Of a stretch of DNA of 23,450 nt, positions 7,200 through 14,596 are shown piece by piece; within the stretch, counting starts at the first letter, position 1, and each line of letters begins with the position of its first letter. The notes beneath the pieces were generated by a model, which had not been told where the DNA came from, searched no databases, and worked only from the letters and a program-made list of their open reading frames with translations. The position numbers and the translations under genes were made by a program. Source of the DNA: JAWLGW01 sp964569055 (lineage in GTDB: Bacteria > Planctomycetota > J058); the NCBI GenBank assembly GCA_964569055.1, contig CAZMSZ010000082.1, positions 1-23,450 of the forward strand, written 5' to 3'.

Positions 7200-7766
7200 T
7201 CAGGGCCCAAAGGGACCGAGGAACGCCAACACGGCGATCCCGACCCCGTACGCCGGAAGCAGGGCGACATCGGCGACGAACGCGAACGGCAGGAGCAGGA
7301 GGTAGCCAGGCTGCGGGGCGGGGCCCCGCGTGCGCGGCGGCCGCAGCGGGAGCTCCTTGGACGCGAGCCGGCGGGTGCCGGAGACGAGGCGCACCGTCCC
7401 GCCGACCTCGCGCAGCACCAGCTCGGGGCCGTCGTCCGAGGCCGGGATCCTCACCGTGCCGAACGGCACCAGCGCCGGCCAGTCGCTCAGGGCGTGCTCG
7501 TCCCCACCCGCGCAGGGCACGAACCGCCAGGGGTGCTCGGCGTGTGCCGCCGGCGGGCGCTGCACGTCCCACCGCTCGCGCGGGCCGTGGTCGTAGGCGA
7601 GGGTCACGTGCAGCCCCTCGTCGATTCGCCAGGCGGCAGCGCCGCGCACCGACGCGCGGATCGGCCGCGGCGGCGCCGGCGCCACGCAGTCGAGCACCTG
7701 GTAGGTGCAGCACCCGGCGGGGAACGTCGCGAGGAGGGCGAAGAGCGCGGCGCAGCGCAGGTTCAT
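7200..7766 (-). CDS. Small lipoprotein, tandem family member 5 (first gene of the run)
   Basis: The protein has 188 residues from ATG 7766, preceded by GGAG with 5-nt spacing, the same arrangement as member 4. The signal peptide MNLRCAALFALLATFPAGC ends at Cys19, followed by a second Cys. The core has DEGLHVTLAYDHG, RERWDVQRPP and CAGGDEHALSDWP, and the hydrophobic tail is LLLLPFAFVADVALLPAYG. It has exactly the length of member 4, with no gaps needed to align them. It is the promoter-proximal gene of the minus-strand array, facing the AT-rich region at 7817-7861. Function is unknown; it is presumably an exported, membrane-anchored protein. Confidence 0.72.
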   Translation of the reverse strand: MNLRCAALFALLATFPAGCCTYQVLDCVAPAPPRPIRASVRGAAAWRIDEGLHVTLAYDHGPRERWDVQRPPAAHAEHPWRFVPCAGGDEHALSDWPALVPFGTVRIPASDDGPELVLREVGGTVRLVSGTRRLASKELPLRPPRTRGPAPQPGYLLLLPFAFVADVALLPAYGVGIAVLAFLGPFGP

Positions 7767-7816
7767 GGCGGCTCCGATCAGGCGAGTGCCCCCAGCAGAC
7801 CTCAGCGCGGCGCTGC

Positions 7817-7861
7817 TACAAACGAATTCATATGCAATGGAACGATAAGCAGTTCTAAAGA
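7817..7861. promoter_or_regulatory. AT-rich island in a divergent intergenic region
   Basis: About 45 bp at roughly one third GC lie in a window that is otherwise very GC-rich. The island contains GAATTCATATG and AACGATAAGC. It lies upstream of member 5 of the lipoprotein array (minus) and of SRAP (plus), so it is the natural place for a promoter or regulator site. Several -10-like hexamers (for example TATGAA on the minus strand) occur, but no unique -35/-10 pair stands out. Confidence 0.5.
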
Positions 7862-7934
7862 CGGGCGCCCCGCGTGGCCTCCCACCGCGGCGCCCCGCGG
7901 CCGTCCCGAGCGCGCGGCGGGAGCGACGATCCGC

Positions 7935-7940
7935 TAGGAT
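7935..7940 (+). promoter_or_regulatory. Candidate -10 element of the SRAP gene
   Basis: TAGGAT lies 7 nt before ATG 7948, the spacing expected for a leaderless transcript. No -35 is evident. The same bases include AGGA, which could instead be a ribosome binding site 8 nt from the ATG, so the reading is ambiguous. Confidence 0.3.
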
Positions 7941-7947
7941 CGAGGGC

Positions 7948-8631
7948 ATGTGCGGTCGATACGCGCTGCGCTCGCCCCTGGCGCGGCTCCTGCGCGCCTT
8001 CGGCGCGACCAGCGACCTCGAGCTGACCCCGCGCTACAACGTCGCGCCCACCCAGGCCGTCCCGGTGGTGCGCGAGCGCGAGGGGGCGCGGCGGATCGAG
8101 CAGGTGCGCTGGGGCCTGGTGCCGCGCTGGAGCAAGGCGGTGAACGAGGGGCCGCTCCTCCTCAACGCGCGCGCCGAGACCGCCGCCGACAAGCCCGCCT
8201 TCCGCGACGCGCTCCGCCGCCGCCGCTGCCTGGTCCCCGCCGACGGGTTCTACGAGTGGGAGAAGCAGGGGCGCGCCAAGCTGCCGCTGTTCTTCCACCC
8301 TCCGGGCGAGGAGGACGTGCTCGGGCTGGCCGGCCTGTGGGAGCGCTGGCGCGGGCCCGAGGGGCAGCGCCTCGAGTCGTGCACGATCCTGACCACCGCG
8401 GCCAACGCGCTGGTGGCGCCGTATCACGACCGCATGCCGGTCGTGATCGCGCCCGAGGACTACGCCCGCTGGCTCGACCCGACCTTGCAGGAGCCCGAGG
8501 GCGTGACCGACCTGCTCGCGCCGCCGCCCGAAGGCGCGCTGGTCGCCACGCCGCTCGAGCCGTTCGTCAACGACGTGCGCCGCGACGGCCCCGAGTGCCT
8601 CGCCCCCCGGGCGACCCTGTTCGGCGCGTGA
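7948..8631 (+). CDS. yedK: SRAP domain protein (abasic-site DNA-protein crosslink, YedK/HMCES)
   Basis: The protein has 227 residues and starts MCGRYAL. Family members use Cys2, exposed after Met removal, to form a thiazolidine crosslink with abasic sites in single-stranded DNA, shielding them. All expected residues are visible: Cys2, Asn31 in RYNVAPTQ, the NARAE motif at 73-77, the active-site Glu103 in GFYEWEK, and His160 in PYHDRMPV. WGLVPRW and the late VNDVR block complete the domain, and the length is normal. It acts in the cytoplasm on DNA. The stop overlaps the GTG start of the next gene by four bases (GTGA), suggesting translational coupling, although that product is a secreted protein with no evident link to DNA repair. 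No SOS box was recognised. Confidence 0.95.
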   Translation: MCGRYALRSPLARLLRAFGATSDLELTPRYNVAPTQAVPVVREREGARRIEQVRWGLVPRWSKAVNEGPLLLNARAETAADKPAFRDALRRRRCLVPADGFYEWEKQGRAKLPLFFHPPGEEDVLGLAGLWERWRGPEGQRLESCTILTTAANALVAPYHDRMPVVIAPEDYARWLDPTLQEPEGVTDLLAPPPEGALVATPLEPFVNDVRRDGPECLAPRATLFGA

Positions 8632-11270
8632 GCCGAGCCCGTCGCCCTGCGCCGCTCGCGCTCGCGCTCGCCGGCCTGGCGCTGACCGGCCTGGCGCGCG
8701 CCGACGAGCCCGCGCCCCTCGCGGGCTGGCTGGCCGACCCCAGCGACACCCCGCCTTCGTCCGGGCCGCCGGCGCTGCTGGAGCTGGAGCTCGACCGGGC
8801 CGGGATCGGGCGGCGCGCCCGCGAGCTGGCCGCGGCGGACGCGCTCGACCGGTTGGCGCGCCTGCTGGCCGAGCGCGCGCGCGACCCCGAGCTGCGCGCC
8901 CGCTGGGTGATCGGCGGCCGCGAGGGCGGCGCGCTGCTCGGCGCGCACGAGGAGGCGCGCAGACGCCTGCGCGCGCTGCCGCCGCTGGCGAGCGCGGGGC
9001 TGCGGGCCGAGGTGGAGCGGCTGCTCGCCGAGCTGGCCGCCGCCGAGGGGCCGCCCGACGCGGCCGGGCTGCGTGAGCTGCTGGTGCGGTTCCCCGGCTG
9101 GGCCGGCGCGCCCGAGGCGGCGCGCCGCCTGGGCGAGCTGGCGCTCGAGGCCGGCCGCCCCGAGGACGCCGCGGCTTGGTGGCGCGAGGCGCTGAGCGAG
9201 GCGCCCCCCGAGCGGGCGCGCGAGCTCGAGCGGCGCCTGCTGGCGCTGCGCGCGCGTCCGCGCTGGAACCCCACCCGCCCGGGCGCGCTCGGCGGCGAGG
9301 CGCCGCGCGTGGCGGCGCCCGGCCTGGCCTGGGTGCGGCGGGTGGCCGGCGGTCGACCGGGCGCGCCGCCGCAGCGCGCGGCGACGGCCGACGGGGAGCG
9401 GGTCTACCTGGCCACGCCGACCGGAGTCATGGCGCTCGAGCGGCGCTGGGGCCAGATCGCGTGGAGCGAGGGCCTGGGCGAGCTGCCCGCCGCGCCTGCC
9501 CCCGAGCAGCTCCTGTGCTGGCCGGCCGGCCTGGTCGCGCTCGCTCCCGGCGGGCTCCGCTGGCTCGACCCGACCCGCGGCGCCCTGCGCGGCGCGCTCG
9601 CCGCGACGGACCTCCTCGGGGTGACGCCGCTCGGCCCCGACGAGGGCCTGCTCCGGGCCGCGCTCGGCGAGGAGCACCTGATCGTGCTCGGCCGCGCCGA
9701 TCAGCGCTGGGTGGTGGCGGCCCTCGACCCGGACGGGCGCGTGGTGTGGCGCACGCGCCTGTGGCGCTCGCCGCGCGCGGGCGGGAGCCGGGCGCTCGCC
9801 CCGGTCTACCAGCCGCTCGACCCCGAGCCGTGCCCGTTCACGCGCGGCGGCGAGTGCCCGGGCCCGGCGGGGCACCCCGAGCGCGCGCGCTGGCGGGCGC
9901 AGGTCCTGGGGGGCCCCTGGCGGCCCAGCACCGACGACGGCGCGCTGGACTGCGTGGGGCGGCGCGTGCTCCTCACCGCCGACGGCGCGGTCGTGGCGCT
10001 CGACGCGCTCGACGGCGCGCTCACCTGGGCCCGGGTGCGCGCGCTCGGACCGCTGCTCGGGGCGGGCCGCACGCGCGTGGGGCTGCGGGCGGGCGCGTTC
10101 GGGCTCGAGGCGCTGACCTCGCTCGGGGCCTGGCTCCGCCTCGACCCGCTCGACGGGGCCGAGCTCGCCACGCCCTCGCTCTCCGAGCCCGGGCGCACGT
10201 ACGCGCTGTGCCTCGAGCCGCTGGTCCTGGCCACGGTCGGCGCGGAGGGCGTCACGCTGCTGCGCGGCGATGGCCGCGCGCTCGGCCCGCTCGGCGCCCA
10301 GCCGTTGTGGCCCGGGGCCGGCTGGGGCCCGCGGGTCGCCGTCCCCACGGCGGCGGGCGTGGTGTGGCTCGACGCGGCCGACGGGCGCCGGCTGGGCGAG
10401 GCGGCCTGGCCGCTGGGCCCGGGGGCCGTGATCGCCGCGCACGACCTGACGCTGGTGGTCGACGAGCAGGGCGTGGCCGTGTTCGCCCCAGGCGCCGTGG
10501 CCCCCCCGCCGCTGCCCGAGACCGAGCGCGCGCCGGCCGACTGGATCGCGCTGCTCGACCACCGCGACTGGCGCCGCCGCGAGCGGGCCCGGGCCGAGCT
10601 GCGCGCGATCCTGCGCGGCCCCCGCGCGGCCGACGCCGGCACGCGGCTGCGCGAGGCGCACGACCGCGCCGCCAGCCTCGACCTGCGCGCGGCGGCGGGC
10701 GAGCTGCTCGCGGGCCTGGAGGCGCTCGGCCGCTGGCAGCGGATCGTGCCCGGCGCGGGCGCGACCGTGCACGACCGCCTGGCCTGGGGCGAGGGGCCGC
10801 GCGCCGCGGCGGAGCTGATCCCGCTCCTGGGCGAGGGGCCCGCGGTGGCCGAGGGCCTCGCGGCCGAGCTGCGCCGCCGCCACGACCCCGCCGTGCAACA
10901 CGCGCTGCTCGAGCTGCTCCTCCACGCCGACCGCGCCATGGTCGGCTGGCTGGTGGCGCTGGTCCGCAACGCCGAGGACCCGCGCGTGGCCCGCGCCGGC
11001 GCGGACCTGCTCGTGGCCCACGCGCGCGCCGGCGGCAGCGACCGCGCCCTGCGCCTGCTCCTCAAGCAGCGCTGGGACCCGAGCAGCCCCGTGATCCACG
11101 CCCTGATCGCGTCGGGCGACGAGGCCCTGTGGACCGCCCTCCAGCCCCCCTTCGCCCGCGGCACCACCCTGGCCGACCTCCGCCAGGGCCTGGCCTTCGG
11201 CGGCGTCCAGCCCGCATCGCCGGACGCGGCGGGCCTGCTGCGCAAGGCGCTCGAGCACCTGGGTCGCTAA
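8628..11270 (+). CDS. Secreted PQQ-type beta-propeller protein with helical flanks
   Basis: The protein has 880 residues. The GTG start at 8628 overlaps the SRAP stop by 4 bp and gives a Sec signal peptide (MSRARRPAPLALALAGLALT, cleavage probably after Ala25 in ARA-DEP). Residues 30-230 are Ala/Leu/Arg-rich helices, perhaps TPR-like. Residues 240-640 carry propeller blades of the PQQ/BamB type, seen as GERVYLATPTGVMALE, RRVLLTADGAVVALDALDG, GVVWLDAADGRRLGEA and LTLVVDEQGVAVF. Residues 645-880 are helical and HEAT-like. It should act outside the cytoplasmic membrane as a scaffold or sensor. Whether it binds a quinone cofactor is unknown; BamB-like propellers do not. Similar large PQQ-repeat proteins are frequent in Planctomycetota. 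The next open frame starts 8 nt downstream. Confidence 0.75.
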   Translation: MSRARRPAPLALALAGLALTGLARADEPAPLAGWLADPSDTPPSSGPPALLELELDRAGIGRRARELAAADALDRLARLLAERARDPELRARWVIGGREGGALLGAHEEARRRLRALPPLASAGLRAEVERLLAELAAAEGPPDAAGLRELLVRFPGWAGAPEAARRLGELALEAGRPEDAAAWWREALSEAPPERARELERRLLALRARPRWNPTRPGALGGEAPRVAAPGLAWVRRVAGGRPGAPPQRAATADGERVYLATPTGVMALERRWGQIAWSEGLGELPAAPAPEQLLCWPAGLVALAPGGLRWLDPTRGALRGALAATDLLGVTPLGPDEGLLRAALGEEHLIVLGRADQRWVVAALDPDGRVVWRTRLWRSPRAGGSRALAPVYQPLDPEPCPFTRGGECPGPAGHPERARWRAQVLGGPWRPSTDDGALDCVGRRVLLTADGAVVALDALDGALTWARVRALGPLLGAGRTRVGLRAGAFGLEALTSLGAWLRLDPLDGAELATPSLSEPGRTYALCLEPLVLATVGAEGVTLLRGDGRALGPLGAQPLWPGAGWGPRVAVPTAAGVVWLDAADGRRLGEAAWPLGPGAVIAAHDLTLVVDEQGVAVFAPGAVAPPPLPETERAPADWIALLDHRDWRRRERARAELRAILRGPRAADAGTRLREAHDRAASLDLRAAAGELLAGLEALGRWQRIVPGAGATVHDRLAWGEGPRAAAELIPLLGEGPAVAEGLAAELRRRHDPAVQHALLELLLHADRAMVGWLVALVRNAEDPRVARAGADLLVAHARAGGSDRALRLLLKQRWDPSSPVIHALIASGDEALWTALQPPFARGTTLADLRQGLAFGGVQPASPDAAGLLRKALEHLGR

Positions 11271-11278
11271 GGCGAGCA

Positions 11279-11689
11279 ATGCCCCTCCAGATCGCCCTGG
11301 TCGTCCCCCGACGCCAATTCATCGCCAACCGCGTCGGCCTCGGCTATCAAGTCCCGCTGGGGTTGGTGTTCGTCGGCGGTGTGTTGATCGACGCCGGCCA
11401 CCGCGTGACGCTCATCGACAACGACGTCCTCGGCCTGGGCGAAGACGTTCTCGCCGGCCGGCTCGCCGCGCCCCGCGCGCTGCTGCGCCTCGCGTTCGCC
11501 GCCGACCGTACGTTCCGCCGCATCCTGTGGGCCTACTACCTGGTCGGGGCGCGGGTGTTCGTGGCGGAGCTGGTCGAGTTCTTCTGCGCGACCAGGTTCG
11601 TGCGTCCCGGACGGGTGCGCGCGCTGCTCGGGTTCGAGCGACAGCGGGAGCCACACGCTCGACGCGAGCCGGCACAATGCTCCTCGTGA
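11279..11689 (+). pseudogene. Probable internally deleted B12-binding radical SAM protein
   Basis: An open frame of 136 codons runs from ATG 11279, with AAGG six bases upstream. The start MPLQIALVVPRRQFIANR, then GLGYQVPLGLVFVGG and DAGHRVTLIDND, matches the cobalamin-binding N terminus of B12-binding radical SAM enzymes as I know them. Such enzymes are several hundred residues long and need a CxxxCxxC iron-sulfur motif, which is absent. After about residue 62 the sequence changes to a helical segment (LLRLAFAADRTFRRILWAYY) that looks like the far C-terminal region of this family. The simplest reading is an in-frame loss of the middle of the gene. Base composition is slightly less GC-rich than in the neighbours. 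It could alternatively be a small protein that reuses the fold. Confidence 0.5.
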
Positions 11690-12912
11690 GCTCGACCCCA
11701 CCCTCGCGCCCGTTGACCGCGGCCCTGCTCGTGGCCGCGACCGCGCTCGCCGGCTGCGCCGCGCCGGCGGCCGTCGCGCACGACCTGCCCGAGCTGCCGC
11801 TGCTCGACGGGCCGCGCGGCTCGCTGCGCACGGACCTCCCCGCCGACGAGGCGGCCGAGGCGCTGGCGCGGCTCGAGTCGCTCGAGGCGGCGCTCGACAC
11901 GGCCTATCCCTTCCTGCCGCCGCCGGGCGAGGCGGCGCGGCCGCGGCTGCTGGTGCTGCGCGACCCGGCCCGCTTCGCGCTCGCCGCGCAGGAGCACGCG
12001 GTCGACCCGGCCCAGGGCGCCTTCCTCTGCTCGGCGGGTGAGGTGGTGGTGGCCGACCGCGGCGAGGCGGCGGCGAGCGGCCCGCCTTACCCGCTCGAGC
12101 CGCCGATCCGGCCGCTGGCGGCGGCGCTGCTCCGGCGGCGGCTGCTCGCGGCCCACCCGGCGCTGCCGCTCACCTGGCTCGAGGAGGGGCTCGCGGCGGT
12201 GTTCGTCGAGATCGTGGCCGCCGGCGACGAGGCGCAGGAGGCCACGCGGACCCGCGAGCGGCTGCTCGACGCCTACCTCCCCGTGTTCCTCGGCGCCCCG
12301 CCGCTGCTGCGGCGGCTCGTGCTCGCCGCCGGCGACGCGGAGCGGCGCCGCGCCGGCAGCTCGGCGAGCGCCTGGGCGGTCACGCGCTTCTTGCTCGCGA
12401 CCCCCGAGCGGAGCGAGCTCCTCGACGCCGCGCTGCGCCTGCACGCGGGCCAGCCGCGCCCGGGCGACCCCGGCCTCGAGGCGCTGTCGGCCGCGCTCGA
12501 CGCGCTCGAGCCCGAGCTCGAGGCCTGGCTCCAGGCCGAGACCCTGCGCGCGCTCCTGGCCGCGATCCGCGACGCCCCCCACCAGGTCGACCGCTGGGAG
12601 GCGGCCGCCGCGCTCCGGCTCCTCGCCAACGTCGACCTCGACGCCGACGCGAGCGCCGAGGTCCGCGCCCGCCAGGTCGCGGCCACCCCCGAGCTGCTGG
12701 CCGAGCACCCGCCGCCCGTGCGGTTCCTCGACGGCTTCGCCGAGCCGATCGCGGCCGCCAGGGCCGCGCGCTCGCGCCTGCGCGCCATGGCGAACGTCCA
12801 CAAGGCCGTGCAGAGCGAGCTCGAGCGACGCCGCCAGGGCTACGGCCACCCCGCCCTCGAGCGCGGACGGGCCACGCTGACCGAGGCGTTGAAGGCGGAG
12901 ATGCTGCGCTGA
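11677..12912 (+). CDS. Lipoprotein resembling a metallopeptidase without its zinc site
   Basis: The protein has 411 residues from ATG 11677. A GTG at 11686, which forms a GTGA overlap with the upstream stop, is an alternative start. The signal peptide ends in ALAGC with Cys27, so it is a lipoprotein. Residues 90-180 recall gluzincin-type proteins such as DUF1570: LLVLRDPARFALAA, a strand VVVAD, then LTWLEEGLAAVFVE at 166-178, where family members have WLxEGLAxYF carrying the third zinc ligand. The HExxH helix expected just before it reads LAAALLRRRLLAAH and has no such motif. The rest is helical, Ala/Leu/Glu-rich and without a recognised domain. If the family call is right this is a pseudoenzyme; otherwise it is an unknown lipoprotein. 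It is convergent with the gene ending at 12931, with 18 nt between the stops. Confidence 0.6.
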   Translation: MLLVSSTPPSRPLTAALLVAATALAGCAAPAAVAHDLPELPLLDGPRGSLRTDLPADEAAEALARLESLEAALDTAYPFLPPPGEAARPRLLVLRDPARFALAAQEHAVDPAQGAFLCSAGEVVVADRGEAAASGPPYPLEPPIRPLAAALLRRRLLAAHPALPLTWLEEGLAAVFVEIVAAGDEAQEATRTRERLLDAYLPVFLGAPPLLRRLVLAAGDAERRRAGSSASAWAVTRFLLATPERSELLDAALRLHAGQPRPGDPGLEALSAALDALEPELEAWLQAETLRALLAAIRDAPHQVDRWEAAAALRLLANVDLDADASAEVRARQVAATPELLAEHPPPVRFLDGFAEPIAAARAARSRLRAMANVHKAVQSELERRRQGYGHPALERGRATLTEALKAEMLR

Positions 12913-12920
12913 GCGCGAGG

Positions 12921-12934
12921 CTGACGGCGGTCAG
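12921..12934. terminator. Small hairpin between convergent genes
   Basis: CTGAC/GTCAG with a GGCG loop lies between the stop of the lipoprotein gene (12912) and overlaps the stop of the membrane protein gene (12931). A five-pair stem without a U-tract is weak, so it is only a possible bidirectional transcription end. Confidence 0.25.
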
Positions 12935-14511
12935 ACCTTGGCGGCGGGGTCGACCTCGTCGTCGTCGCCCGCGCTGGGCAGCGGCTTGCCCGCCGTGGCT
13001 TGCGCCCCGCTGGCGGCGGTCAGCTCCGCGGGCTCCTCTTCCTCCTCGTCCTCGAGCGTGACCTCGGTGTAGTCGTCGGCCTCGACGTCCTTGCGCAGCA
13101 GGAAGTAGAGCGTGGTCTGCGCGCTGAGGAAGTACGCGACCACGTAGCCGTACAGGACCATCCGCGCCAGCATGATCCAGAACCCGATCGCCCCGGCGGC
13201 GAAGCCGAGCGTCCCCTCGAGGGCCGGCGCCACGTCGAGCAGCGGGCCGCGCGGGCCGACGCGCTCCTCCACGTCCTCGATCGCGAGGTTGTCGCCCGGC
13301 GTGCTCGGGTCGCCATCGCCGCCGCCCGAGATCAGGGTGTAGCCGTCGGGCAGGGCCACGTCCTGCTCGTAGACGAACGGCTTGCCCCACGGGTCGAGGG
13401 GGAGCTCGGCGCCGTCGAGGTACGGTCCGTGCCAGCCCTGAACCCCGGCGGGCGCCGCGAGCAGCGCCTCGAGGGTGGGCGGGTAGGCGCCCACGTGCTG
13501 GCGGTAGCGCTCGAGCGCGAACTGCAGGCCCTGCGGGTAGTAGATCTTGCCGCCGTCGCGGGTCCAGTGCTTGGCGAGCACGCGGCGCTCGATGAACTCG
13601 GCCTTCCCCGGCACGAACACGCTGCGCACGGCAGGCGGCAGCTCCATGTCGGCGCGCAGCTCGTCGTCGAGCTCGACCTGGCGGGCCGACTCGCCCATGC
13701 CCCACCAGCCGACGCTGAGGCTCTTCACGCCGACCTTGAGGAAGTACTGGCCGAAGAACACCACGATCCCCATGTAGAGGAACGTGGCGGTCAGCGTGAG
13801 CAGGACCTGCCACGGGCGGGCGAGCACGTAGTTCCAGGCGCGGCTCACCCCGTCGAACGTGTCCGAGGCCTCGGTGGCGATCGCGGCGGAGGCGAGGTTG
13901 AACCCGAACAGGCCCAGGACCGCCACGAACACGATCAGGAAGGACGAGATCAGCACCGCCCCGAACAGGAGCCCGACCACGACCTCGCCCACGTAGGGGA
14001 TCCGCCCCACGCCGCCGGCCACGCCCGCGTTCGTCACGAACCAGAAGAACCCGATCAGCGCGAACACCAGCGCCACGGAGAGCAGGTTGGGCAGGAACTT
14101 GCGCGTGGCGAACCGCAGCGCCTCGCCCAGCTCGATCGTCTCCTCGCGCGCGAGCTTGATCGCGGCGATCCGCTGGATCGCGGCGGCGAAGAACGCCCAC
14201 ACCACCGCGGTCCAGCCCCAGAACGCGCCCCACACCAGCACGTCGTACGGGACGCGGCGGTTCTCCCACCCTCCCAGGTCGGCCAGTACCGCGCCCACCG
14301 GCCCCAGTCGGGAGCTCAGGTTGCCGAGCATGCCCGCGATCACGCGGCAGGGGCCGTCGCCCGGAATGGCCGAGGGCGCGAGGTGCTCGAGCCCGACGAT
14401 CCCCAACCAGTAGACGAACAGGCCCAGCGACGCGAGCAGGACCGCCCTCAGGCTCTGGGGCACGGTCAGGCCGTCGAACAGCCCGCGGCGCTCCTGGTCG
14501 AAGCCCTCCAT
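12931..14511 (-). CDS. Polytopic membrane protein with embedded GspG-like pseudopilin domain
   Basis: The protein has 526 residues from ATG 14511, with GGAGG eight bases upstream. Hydrophobic segments lie near 22-40, 92-115, 142-162, 174-203, 236-256 and 434-472. Between the fifth and the last, residues about 328-412 match the C-terminal domain of the type II secretion major pseudopilin GspG: LQFALERYRQHVGAYPPTLE, then YLDGAELPLDPWGKPFVYE, YTLISGGGDG and a GDN-type end that in GspG binds calcium. The usual prepilin leader and N-terminal pilin helix are missing, so it cannot be an ordinary pseudopilin. The C-terminal tail (480-526) is acidic. It follows grpE by 85 nt and has its own promoter candidate. 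Its role is unknown. The domain assignment is firm by motif; its topology (probably periplasmic) is inferred. Confidence 0.75.
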   Translation of the reverse strand: MEGFDQERRGLFDGLTVPQSLRAVLLASLGLFVYWLGIVGLEHLAPSAIPGDGPCRVIAGMLGNLSSRLGPVGAVLADLGGWENRRVPYDVLVWGAFWGWTAVVWAFFAAAIQRIAAIKLAREETIELGEALRFATRKFLPNLLSVALVFALIGFFWFVTNAGVAGGVGRIPYVGEVVVGLLFGAVLISSFLIVFVAVLGLFGFNLASAAIATEASDTFDGVSRAWNYVLARPWQVLLTLTATFLYMGIVVFFGQYFLKVGVKSLSVGWWGMGESARQVELDDELRADMELPPAVRSVFVPGKAEFIERRVLAKHWTRDGGKIYYPQGLQFALERYRQHVGAYPPTLEALLAAPAGVQGWHGPYLDGAELPLDPWGKPFVYEQDVALPDGYTLISGGGDGDPSTPGDNLAIEDVEERVGPRGPLLDVAPALEGTLGFAAGAIGFWIMLARMVLYGYVVAYFLSAQTTLYFLLRKDVEADDYTEVTLEDEEEEEPAELTAASGAQATAGKPLPSAGDDDEVDPAAKV

Positions 14512-14541
14512 CGACGCAACCTCCGGGTGGGAAGGGCGCGG

Positions 14542-14569
14542 ATCGTATCACGCACCCCCCGCCAAACAA
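14542..14569 (-). promoter_or_regulatory. Candidate promoter of the membrane-protein gene
   Basis: On the minus strand, TTGTTT (14569-14564), a 16-nt spacer and TACGAT (14547-14542) precede the ATG at 14511. The ribosome site GGAGG falls between promoter and start at a sensible distance. This would allow transcription separate from grpE. Confidence 0.4.
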
Positions 14570-14596
14570 CCGCGGTCAGCGAGGCGCTCGGGCCGA

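Noticed and set aside
7824..7834. GAATTCATATG, adjacent EcoRI and NdeI sites, as vector contamination
   Set aside because: The surrounding sequence is not vector-like, and intact genes with native composition flank it on both sides. Chance in an AT-rich promoter region is enough.
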